43,592 nucleotides of DNA from Apostichopus parvimensis (Eukaryota > Echinodermata > Holothuroidea > Aspidochirotida > Stichopodidae): NCBI GenBank assembly GCA_000934455.1, contig KN887370.1, forward strand, positions 52,031 to 95,622, in the 5' to 3' direction. Position 1 is the first letter of the stretch. The number at the start of each line of letters is the position of its first letter. Positions 31,939 to 42,400 of the stretch are shown one piece after another. Position numbers and translations under genes: made by a program. The notes below the pieces were generated by a model. That model worked only from the letters and a program-made list of their open reading frames with translations. It did no database searches and had not been told where the DNA came from.

Positions 31939-31949
31939 CATGTAGGTCA

Positions 31950-32469
31950 GTGCTAGACGTCACTAATGCACAACCCGATCACTTGTTATCGATGAAGTGG
32001 TGTGCTGCCGGATTTTGTCAAGGCCTTTAGTACTACGGGCGAAGGTCATTAATTAAGTTTCGTAACTCATAGGGAAGCCATTAGAGGGGTGGACGTAGGG
32101 TTGTGGGGTGCGTGTTTTCATGCAGATGGGAACAATCTCAAGAAGTGATGGGTGCCCCCCCCCCCGCCCACGATGCGCCCTTTGATCCACTACATGATCT
32201 TCACAGGAGATGTGATCAATTCTCCAATCGCTTGCGGATTGTTTTTTTAGATTCATTGTACGAGTTACGGTTCTAGGATTGGGGTAACAGTTAACATTCA
32301 GGTCGGAGTGTATTACATTTAATCTCTGGATGGTAGTGTTGCATCGAAAGACATATGTCTAGTGCAGTTCGCATAAAGATCCTGGTCTAATACCGAAATG
32401 CGTCATGTTCCCCGACGACTCGGTCGAGTTCAAGACCAGCCACTGTTGGTTTCATAGCACAATTGTACA
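31950..32469. other. Intergenic DNA up to the second gap, no gene seen
   Basis: Contains a poly-C run at about 32156-32165 and no supported exon. Confidence 0.4.
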
Positions 32470-32858
32470 NNNNNNNNNNNNNNNNNNNNNNNNNNNNNNN
32501 NNNNNNNNNNNNNNNNNNNNNNNNNNNNNNNNNNNNNNNNNNNNNNNNNNNNNNNNNNNNNNNNNNNNNNNNNNNNNNNNNNNNNNNNNNNNNNNNNNNN
32601 NNNNNNNNNNNNNNNNNNNNNNNNNNNNNNNNNNNNNNNNNNNNNNNNNNNNNNNNNNNNNNNNNNNNNNNNNNNNNNNNNNNNNNNNNNNNNNNNNNNN
32701 NNNNNNNNNNNNNNNNNNNNNNNNNNNNNNNNNNNNNNNNNNNNNNNNNNNNNNNNNNNNNNNNNNNNNNNNNNNNNNNNNNNNNNNNNNNNNNNNNNNN
32801 NNNNNNNNNNNNNNNNNNNNNNNNNNNNNNNNNNNNNNNNNNNNNNNNNNNNNNNNNN
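32470..32858. other. Assembly gap (389 N)
   Basis: Run of N followed by a G-run. Open frames crossing it are artefacts. Confidence 1.
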
Positions 32859-33640
32859 GGGGGGGTATATTCATATCGCTGCATGTCCACGTTCGAAGAC
32901 CTCGTGCATCACTTGAGTTATACCCCTGTTCATACATTATCCTGCGATAAACGCACGGCAGACTGTTGATTAACCCCGTTTTAATACTGATGAGGAGCCT
33001 GTCATCCAATGGTACATCAGCACAGAATAGTTCATATGAATGTTAAGCACATTGCCTATCCTGAGATGACTGCTTATTATTCAAAATTGTTATTTTAAAA
33101 GTTAATTTAAAGTTAAGTTATTTTAAATTCTCCTATTCTATTCTATCTTATATTGAAATTAATATAATTTAATCTAAATATATTTTTCTAAATAGGCACG
33201 AATTAGTTCAACATTATTCTCAATGACACGAACTTACTATTTATTTGGTTTGGCCTACCTGTTCCACAGTATTTCTGTGTGGGATGCAGAAACATTTTTC
33301 TTCAAGTGATCAGAACAAGAACAAGCTGCATTAAGATATAACGTTATAATTCGTTACACGTATTCTTTGCTAAATTGCAAACTAAGAACTGCAGTTAGCT
33401 CTCTTCAATTAAGGTCAACGTTATCCGTCTATCATGTCAGTCTAATGGCGTGCAATTTACGAATTCGAATTAAGAACGAGACGGACGTCACAGTTCTGAG
33501 TTGTACCAATGGCGTTCTTGAAGCTTATACTACGAGTGAGGGGGTACTTATATTTGAAAAGAATAAACTGCTACAGATGTACATTTAAAGGATTATTATG
33601 CCTTTAATCCCAACGCTATACAGAATACATTTGTTATATT
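32859..33640. other. Intergenic DNA, no gene seen
   Basis: AT-rich. The small plus-strand frame at 33367-33588 has no recognisable feature. Confidence 0.4.
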
Positions 33641-33644
33641 GTAT

Positions 33645-33690
33645 CTCCCTGTCCTTCCCCCTGTCCCTGTCCCTCTCCCTCTCCCTCTTA
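33645..33690 (+). repeat. Pyrimidine simple repeat (CCCTCT/CCCTGT)n
   Basis: Short hexamer-like CCCTGT and CCCTCT units. Confidence 0.85.
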
Positions 33691-33737
33691 AAGACATTTT
33701 TTTACTTTTAACGTACCTAAAATAATGTTCATTTATT

Positions 33738-33838
33738 CATCATTACCATCGTCGTCATCGTCATCTTCATCAATATTAACTTCATCATCCTCAACATCGT
33801 CATTTTAGTCGTCGTTATCGTCATCGTCGTCATCGTAT
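33738..33838 (+). repeat. Degenerate (TCATCG)n simple repeat
   Basis: ATCGTCGTCATCGTCATCTT-type units. The minus-strand Met/Thr-rich open frame across it is a by-product. Confidence 0.85.
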
Positions 33839-33849
33839 CCCATCTTCCC

Positions 33850-35550
33850 TCGTATCGATGGAGTAAGTGTTGGGATTTTCGGCGTTTATCAACCTCTGCT
33901 ATGGGCGTTGACCAGTCCCACAGTAAGATGTCGACTAAATGAACATAAAAACACATTGATAATATTGACAACATATCATAATTATAAATAATATAAACCA
34001 TGGGCAAGGGGTCGACAATCTCCCGTAATAAGTAAACAAATTAACAAGCAAAAGTAAAATAAGTAGGAAATATGCTATAATATACACAAGCACAACTTTC
34101 CATAATAATAAAAGATAAAAACTATAGGTGACATAACACCAGTGATGTCGCATATGCAAGTTTCAATCTGGTCACCACATACAGGTTAAACATAAGGTGC
34201 ATCTTCCTATACCTAGCCGACATGACACTACGTAAAACTATCAAGTACAGTGAACCTCACAGAGACATATACAAACATATGTAACTGGTCGTTAAACATA
34301 CAACTACTTGTCCATGTTGCTCACATAATAATATCAGTGACTCTGATTGGATATTAACCTGGCTGACAGATTATCTGCCTCACTTTAATCACATATATAG
34401 GCAAAAAGTTTGCTACACTTTGAGTTTGTTATTTACATACCGATTTAAGTAAAAGGACATGTTCATATTTTTATTTGTTGTTGTTCTACAGAGTTTCTCA
34501 ACTACTGTATTTTACTTTTTTATCTTCATTTTTGCACTTAGTGACGTATATTATATTTATGGATAGTTCTTCATGCTAAGAATGTCAAACAACACGCGAG
34601 AAACTAGATAACTGTTCCATAACTTTGAATTAGCATCATGGTATACACAGAATCATGTGGAATCTGAATATAAATCTATAAAATATTTTACATTGAATTG
34701 ATAAATTGATAATAGTGGTGATTTGATGTATTTGACGGTAATTATGCTGGGAATAATGTACATTTCCCGGCGAAATAGTTTTGCGTTAGAATATTCATTT
34801 GCATGAGGCTTTAGCTTTCTCATACATTACACCTGCCCTACACAAACTAAGCTGTGTCATTTGTAACTTCCTGATTTTAGCCGGTTTGTGTCGTAATTTT
34901 GTTATATATCATATTACATGCGGGTACATATGTACTATTTAATTAGAGAACGTTGCTACTTCAAGGACAAAACAACGACCCGGCGGGATTGAATAGTTAG
35001 CATACCAGCACCAATCACAGTTACAGCTAAACAGAAACAGTAGCAATTGCCAAGGCATCATAACTAGGCTACCTTAACTAATACGATAGGGTAATCATTT
35101 CTAAAATACCACCCTCACCTATAGTCACAAAATTTGCGACCACCGTAAGACAAACACTGGTTCAGTAAAACAATTTTTAAGAAGTGTGAGGTTAAATATA
35201 GACGACTGCCTATACAAACATATATATTGTTTGCTTTTAAATTCACAGGAACCTATTGTTTGTCGAAGTTCACAAGGTCGTATTATTATAATAGAAGTAT
35301 ATATTGGTCCTTATACGTTAGCATTCATATATGTATAGAAATTACCTATAGCTGACAGTAATAAGTATGGCTTAAGGAAGTAGAAACCGTGCCGTTACAC
35401 TACGAATAAGAACTGTGTTTTAGTGTTTGTTACATGTTATGTTGTAAAATTACTGACGGTTGTGAAAAAGACTGAATGTAATTAATATAAATGTTTGTAA
35501 CAGTTTTAAATTAAACCTACTTGATATGAGAAGTATATATTCAACCGACG
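33850..35550. other. Intergenic DNA, no gene seen
   Basis: AT-rich and without supported coding or RNA features. Confidence 0.45.
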
Positions 35551-35553
35551 TAT

Positions 35554-35698
35554 GTTACGTAACAGTTACTACAAAGTTAATATATGCAGGATAAGCTTGG
35601 GACCAATAATACTACGTCACTGAAGTTGAGTGAAATGTAAAATGCAATTCAATAAATTGAAATAAGTGTAAACCTGGGTTGGTCTTTTACCCACTAAC
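35554..35698 (+). repeat. Dispersed repeat, copy 1
   Basis: Shares with 37905-38046 the ordered strings TTACGTAA-AGTTACTACAAA, ACCAATA, CACTGAA and AAACCTG-GTTGGT, ending TTTTACCCA-TAA. Both copies are in the same orientation and roughly 75-80 percent alike by eye. Confidence 0.75.
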
Positions 35699-35699
35699 T

Positions 35700-37900
35700 A
35701 CTGACACATTGATGTATATATGCTTAAGCCTACACGTATTATGTGCTAGTTAATATATGTAATTCGAAGGACTTGCGTTAGCTTCCCAAAAGAAGTAGTA
35801 AATGGTTCTATCGATTCCATTGTATTTTGTTTCAGATTTAGTAATTCAGTGTGTAATATCATCTTTTTACACATAAGGAACTATATAGAACCCATTAACC
35901 TATGTTACGATGGTATTGCCGTTTAACACAAACATAAAAAGCATTACCATGAATATACGTGATTGTGAATGCTGTGACTCATTGTACTAGATTGAATTGA
36001 CTTTGATACCTTATGGATCCTTGTATCAATGTTTACCAAGTTAAGACTACAGTCAGTCGATTCACACAGAGATTAAAATAACTACTGTAAATCTTATCGG
36101 GTGCTTTAAAATATGGTTTTGGGAATGCATTGAAAATTAACATAAATAATGAAATGTTTGCGTGTGCATCTGTGATTAGATCACAGCGGCATTCACTGGC
36201 AATAAACTCTGACAAAATCTAACACCTTATGTGACAATAAACATATAGTGTATCTTACATACATAACCATCGCAAATAGCTTATGAGATACTGAGCTTTT
36301 TCTTAACAAGTTCCCCAAGTATGTCAGAATCATCTCAGTCCGATTGGGAGACCTCTGCTTAACGTTGCAGTACAATTTTTTTTATCATTAATAACCAAGA
36401 TGACGATAAACAAAGTTCAAGCCGATGCCGGTATGTTATGGCGTGTTATGAACTTCACGATTTTTATTTAACACGTTGCAAAATCATCTATATTAACATT
36501 GTAAGGAATAAATTAAACTATAACATTCTAGAAATGTGGCACAAAAATCTGAAATATTAGGTTTGCTCGAGTTATCGGTCATTAAGTAACATGAACATTT
36601 TGAATCTACTTAATGAAGAGGGATCTTTCTTAATTGCTTTAGGGGTTTGTTTATAACAAGTGTCCCTATTACATAGGGCAATGTTGGTTGTTGTGATTGC
36701 GTTTCCATTCACGTTATTAATGGAGGTGTAACCCTCCGGTGAGGAATGAGAGTACCTGTTTAAAACCTTACAATGTCATAATCGCCTATAAACTATCTGA
36801 ATGCAGAACATCAATATATCAGATCATTTGAACTGAAGTCGATGTTATGTCAAAATTGCCTGATGGAGAGGTTGGTAAGCGAGCTGGTATTATGGAACAA
36901 GTTCAAAGGGTAATAACAAATTATTTCTCAATCCCCGCTAGTTTTTTGTAAAGAAAGATTTGAAAACAAATCCTACAGCTTCACTATTCACGAGGAGAAA
37001 CGGTTACTATAGTTTCAAAGAATTGCTTTGGATTTCACAAACCTACGTCTTTTATGAAGATACATTCATAATAAGTAACACGTAACCAATTGACCATCCC
37101 GTCTTAAAAAATTTAAAGTGCCAAATAACCACTCCCAAACTTATGTTTTTAATCAGACTTTCAGTTTGGTGTTTGAATCATAATGCATTTATTTTGAAGC
37201 TCAAATTGATTTCACAGTTACTTTCAAGAAACATTTGGTTGATGACAAATAAATTTCTCTCATTGTCTTCGAAATCACTTCTTTTTTTCAAATTGAAACT
37301 GTGCGGTTCAAAGTTACTTATGGTAGATTATGTCAGTTGTCAGTGACTTCTTGGAGTACAGGTTGCCGTTTCGTTTGCAAATTAACCTTATCCAATTCCC
37401 TTGCTATCTGAAGATCTTTTCCGTGCTGCAGAGTTTTTTTAGGTCATGTTAAGTACAATATTTTACCAGTGACTTTTATTGTAGTCAACATGTTCATTGT
37501 AAGGTATATAACACTAAACAAACAAAGATCGCTTCGATTGCATAAAAAGATTCTTATCAATGGAAGCAACTGTGCGTGACTGTCTACACAACGGTTGTTA
37601 TTATGCACTCGGTATAACTATAACTATACAAAAACTGTCACTGTCGTACTATGGTATGGATAAATACACTTTGTCAGTTATCATCCATAAAAAGAGGAAA
37701 TATGTGGCAATGTGAAAAAGGATAAAACTCTTTATTTTTTCCACTGTCGTAAACTCTGCAGAATACATTACTTAAGAAGATTAATGCAAACAAAAATATA
37801 AGTAAAGATGTTTAAACGTCTATCGTGATGACTAATAATTACAAAGCAATAAACAAAATTCTACGTTTTAACGATGTCAAATTAGAGCACTGATGATTGT
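35700..37900. other. Intergenic DNA, no gene seen
   Basis: AT-rich. No exon, RNA gene or clear repeat other than the flanking pair. Confidence 0.45.
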
Positions 37901-37904
37901 GAAT

Positions 37905-38046
37905 GAATTACGTAAAAGTTACTACAAACGTTGATAAATGCAGCTTGGTACCAATACTATATCATCACTGAAATTTGAGTAAACATTGATAAGCAGCTCA
38001 ATGAACTGAATTTATTGCAAACCTGTGTTGGTTTTTTACCCAGTAA
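37905..38046 (+). repeat. Dispersed repeat, copy 2
   Basis: Partner of 35554-35698. It ends within a few bases of the hairpin that starts the Penelope-like copy at 38050. Confidence 0.75.
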
Positions 38047-38049
38047 AAA

Positions 38050-38090
38050 TGGAATTAGATTCAACAAATAGATTGTTGAATCTAATTCCA
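38050..38090. repeat. Terminal hairpin at the 5' end of Penelope-like copy 2
   Basis: Perfect 17-bp arms (TGGAATTAGATTCAACA at 38050-38066 and its inverse at 38074-38090) with a 7-base loop. The right arm is genuine element sequence because it matches copy 1, so the left arm is an inverted copy added at the truncated end. Confidence 0.9.
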
Positions 38091-38618
38091 TCACCAACCA
38101 CAGCATGCAACTCACACACAAGACTACGGGTCACATCACTTGCACAACCACTACTGTCATCTATGTGATCTCTTAAGAAGCGATTCTATGGTCACATATC
38201 CACAGTCAACACCATGAAGACTGAGACCCCAGTTGGAGAACAATATTACCTTCACAACCATACCATTAACGACATGTCCCGACAGGGGATTGAATCCTTA
38301 GGCAGCCGCCCTGACCTAGTACGAATCAGCACAGAGAGGCCGTGGATGCAACGCCTAAGCACAATTGAACCTCATGGGCTCAACATTCAGGAAGGACATG
38401 ACTAACTTTTCTTCTGTCCCTCCATCCATCTCCCCTTGTACCCCCCCCCCATCACTCCTCTTCTCACGGCTCTCGTCCACTTTTTTACTGTTACTTATCA
38501 CTTAGCCTCTGAAAAAGATCCTGCTAGGATCGAAACGTCAGGCCGACTTACTTTTACACATTCTCTTACACAGGCTCTCTAGTGGATAAGCAGTTTGCTA
38601 GCAGTATTATTTTATTTT
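38074..38618 (+). mobile_element. Penelope-like element, 5'-truncated copy 2
   Basis: It matches copy 1 (23683-24581) from the SITNHSMQ-like coding part to the 3' end. The core of the GIY-YIG domain is deleted: after TTVIY the sequence jumps to LKKRFYGH. A 3' coding remnant (38214-38405) keeps TPVGEQYYLHNHTINDMSRQ and GLNIQEGHD before TAA. The tail contains the hammerhead-like motif and ends in TTTTATTTT. Confidence 0.85.
38506..38545 (+). ncRNA. Hammerhead-ribozyme-like motif in Penelope-like copy 2
   Basis: CTCTGAAAAA, hairpin GATCCT-GCT-AGGATC, GAAAC, GTCAGG. The GAAA box and stem II are intact. The CUGANGA box has one change that is absent from copy 1, and copy 1 has changes that are absent here, so a complete core is likely in the parent element. 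Confidence 0.5.
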
Positions 38619-38619
38619 G

Positions 38620-39430
38620 AACTAAGTTAATAAACTGGTCCCTTTTGAAGTTTTGGCATTGTCAACGTTTTTTCGACATTGATCAACGTTCGGGAAATCC
38701 CCTAAACTTTACCGATAGTCTCGTTCATAAGAACAGCTAAACGATCACAGGTCAATTGGTTTTCAATCCCTGTGTGGTTAACAAGAAGGAAGTATACGAT
38801 GATTGAACTAACGGTAGCATTGAGCCTTATACTCTACAGAAAACATCACAAGGGCAATAACGAAAGCAAAGAATCTTTGTTTCCGTATCAGCACTGTGCA
38901 ACACTTTTGTGTTTAATTTGTAAATGAAACTCATACATGCAGTTGCAACAACAAATAAGAAGGCACCATCATCTTTTACTTTTATAATTTAATTTTAGTT
39001 GCTGACATACTTTGTAGTATGATGTATTAAATACATCATAGTTTGAATAGTAACTTTACATTACTTATTTCACAGGAGAATATATTCTCTCATCATATTT
39101 GTTTTTTAGAGATATATCACTACATGAAATGATTACATTAGTTGGTTTTAAATTTAATATTTAACAAAATTGCATATTCCACGTACCAAAATGTTCTTCT
39201 AAGAAATCTTTACATTAATGTTAACTGTATTAAAACGTCTTCTTGCCAAGTACGGAAACTGTAAATAATATATACATTCAAATAAGGATAACAAGTAAAA
39301 CGATGGAAAATATAAAAATATGTCAATCGATATTAAGTATTTCTTTTCGGTAGTTCTTCCGTCAAATAATGTTTCCATACTCATCGTTCAATTTTGATAG
39401 CCGGCGATAAATGTTTCCGTCTATGAAAGG
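38620..39430. other. Intergenic DNA downstream of the kinase-like gene
   Basis: No supported exon. It may include the 3' UTR of the minus-strand kinase-like gene. Confidence 0.4.
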
Positions 39431-39435
39431 TCTTC

Positions 39436-39447
39436 TTATCCGATTTC
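39436..39447 (-). CDS. Kinase-like gene, possible last coding exon
   Basis: After a good branch/pyrimidine stretch (TTTTCTAACTTTTTGTC) and TATCAG, three codons and TAA would close the frame in the right phase. Too short to be certain. Confidence 0.2.
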   Translation of the reverse strand, partial: EIG

Positions 39448-42400
39448 CTGATATTCCTTTGACAAAAAGTTAGAAAATCGATGAAGCTGATTTATTGATC
39501 CACAGTGGATTTTAATGAAGTTAAAAGTTCAAGGAATATTAACTATTTGAAGAAAATATGTAACTCTGGGTAATAAGTGCAATTTTTAACAGAGCTGATA
39601 ACAAATCTTTGTTTAAATTCCGAAATGTGAAATGTGGGTTACAACTCAAACGCTTTACAAGCAATCCTTGGATGAAACAAAGTCTATTTAAAATTAATAA
39701 TCTTGTTATTCCTTTGTTGTTCTTACCTTATCCTCATTGCACATTGCAGCCAGCTTAAATGTTACGTCATCAATTTTAGGTCTTTTTTCTGCAGCCGTTT
39801 CCCAACAAGTTATCATCACCTGCCAGCTGAGATGAGAACAAACGGAGCCAATGTAAACATACAAAAAATGAACAGGGTGTAAAGAGAAAGTACAGTAACA
39901 AGTAGTACATATAAAGTTTGCTTACATGGCTCCTGGGCAGTTATCGGGTAGAAGGAGCTGCCGTTTTGCGCGAAGGCTCTTCTCGACATCAGCTCTGGTT
40001 TGTCCTTTGTACGGTTCCGATCCTACACAGAGGTAAATAATTTAATATACCGTGAAAAACCTAATTTTTCATTATGTCAAATACAAAACATATTTGGGTA
40101 TTACATGTCTACATCACATAGAGAATAAATTCTATGAGCTTTTGTACTTATGTTGAAACACAATCAAATAAAAGTACAGCATTTTTTAAACAGAAAATTG
40201 TGTGTTAAAAATAAAATGCAGGAACGACTCTTTGCTTGTAAATCAGTCGCACGTGGGCTGCAATATTCGATTATATCAGTAAAATGCGCTTACCGTAACT
40301 GAAAATTTCCCAGAGGAGAACACCAAAGGACCATACGTCTCCTGCTGGAGAAAAAGTTTCAAGAAAGAGAAACTCTGGAGGCATCCATTGAAAGGGAACG
40401 TTCTGTGCGAAAGAAACATATGGCATTTTAAATAAAAACAGTGACATTTAAAATTAACCTGTACTTCAAATTAAAATATCCTTTGATATGGATAAATGAG
40501 TACTTTAATTAACTAATAGGAGCAGGAAATTTCTTTGTACATATATATATCTGGCAAGTTAATTTCATAGCTATCTTATAAACAAAACCATTTGGAGAAA
40601 ATACTGCCCTCATTCCAAAATAATTTAGTCCATTCTTTTGCGTTTTCCATTGACACAAAGTCGTATAACTTGCACCTCCCAGCAGCATCCAGCAAGACTT
40701 TCTTACTGCGTAGACCGGGGCTTACGAACTGTTCAAGATTAAATGTTTTCATTACAGACTTACAGTGATTAAGTAGTATATCGATTATTAAAAGAATCGT
40801 TCAGATTTAAATTGCCTCGAAAAGGCTTTACCGTTACTACCTGACCCCAATGTTCTCAGTGTTTGCTGAAGTGTCATTATTTACCAGACAAATGCCTCCT
40901 AAACGTTTGGACAACATTTGATTTGGAAGTATTAATTACCATCTTATAATCATTCTCCTCTTAGATGGTGATTATGAAAAAAGTTTATACAGCCCAGATG
41001 GCTCTTATCGTCTAAGCAGTCCAAATTTAGATCATACCATAGAAATTCACACTCCACATGTAAACTACATAACGCCAGTCCATTTTCCATTACCCGTTTA
41101 AACAATGTCAGCCACCCTGCTTCTTGATTAATGTGCAGTCGCTAATGAAACTAGGGTTCAGATTAAGACAACCCATATCATCTAACAGAAGTCTATATCA
41201 ATTGCCTCATATGCAACTTTGTTAAGTAAAGCCACCATCGGTCTACATCTGATGCTGATTTGACCAATTCTCTTTGAAATCATTGGTTCCATATCCGTAT
41301 CCCTGTATTCAAAAGGAACACAGTTCCCCACACAGATTACATATCTTTATCCAATAAATAAGCATACTTGGATGGGATAAACTTACTATATTTTTGGTCA
41401 AAAACTGTAATCCTCTCGCCACCTGAAGTGCATACTCTGGTAGATGTTCTGCATCTCCCTTCTCAGCAACTTGAAAACGCTTCTGTTTAGTATTGCTATA
41501 CTGATGTACTTTCTGGAGACTGAACTCTTCAGTAAGATCTGAGAGAGTTCCTCCGCTTAAATATTCACAAATCAGATAATTTGGTACTGAAAAGTAGTCA
41601 CCATATAAAGTTATTCGAATGCGAATCAGTTATTAGTAGTTTATTTACAAGAACAAACAAAATTACCTTATTGAATTCAAGTTTTAATCATATATTTTTC
41701 TTGTTCTCAATTTATTTGTTATCTCTTAACTTAAAATTATCATGATCAGTATAATTATTTGAATTTATTCTAGTATTTCTTTATAGCACAACATACATGC
41801 AAAGAAAAAGGCCTGCATTGTTAAGAGTGAATGGTTAATACAACATTTTGACAAGTGCGAGTATTCGTACCTGTATCACACCATCCGAGAAGCTTCATAA
41901 TACTGTTATCACCGGGCAGTTTTAATATGTGTTGAACCTCTGAACTTTGTAATTCATTCATCCGTAAAGTTGAATCACCTGAAAAGCAATCAGACAGTAG
42001 ATTGTTAAACGCATCGAGGTTATCACTGTCTCATCCACTGTACACTTTGATTAAGACAAGTTGAGTTTTTTAAATGTTTTTTTTTTCTCTTTTAATCATA
42101 TAACATTCGATGAAATAGTCGACGGGGTTAACACAAGTCATTCTCCTTAAAATATCATGCTGCTTTCACACGCGTTATTTTCAATATATGTCTTTGTAAA
42201 ACAATATGTATTGAAGATGTTACTTTCTTATAGTCTGCTAAGGTAATATTCAAAGTAAATACCTGACAAAGGTCTGACCACAGCTTCTAGATTTCCTGCT
42301 GCTCTCATAACCAAAGCCTTGTGAAATTGTAACATTCCTTTTCCAGGTAAAAGGGAAACTAATTTCACATTCTTCTCTGGGACTTCAATATTGTTGTTCT

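Noticed and set aside
32387-33009. Open frames across the second gap
   Set aside because: These are artefacts of N positions, with no coding signal on either side.
33729-34007. Met/Thr-rich frame on the minus strand
   Set aside because: It is a translation of the degenerate TCATCG simple repeat.
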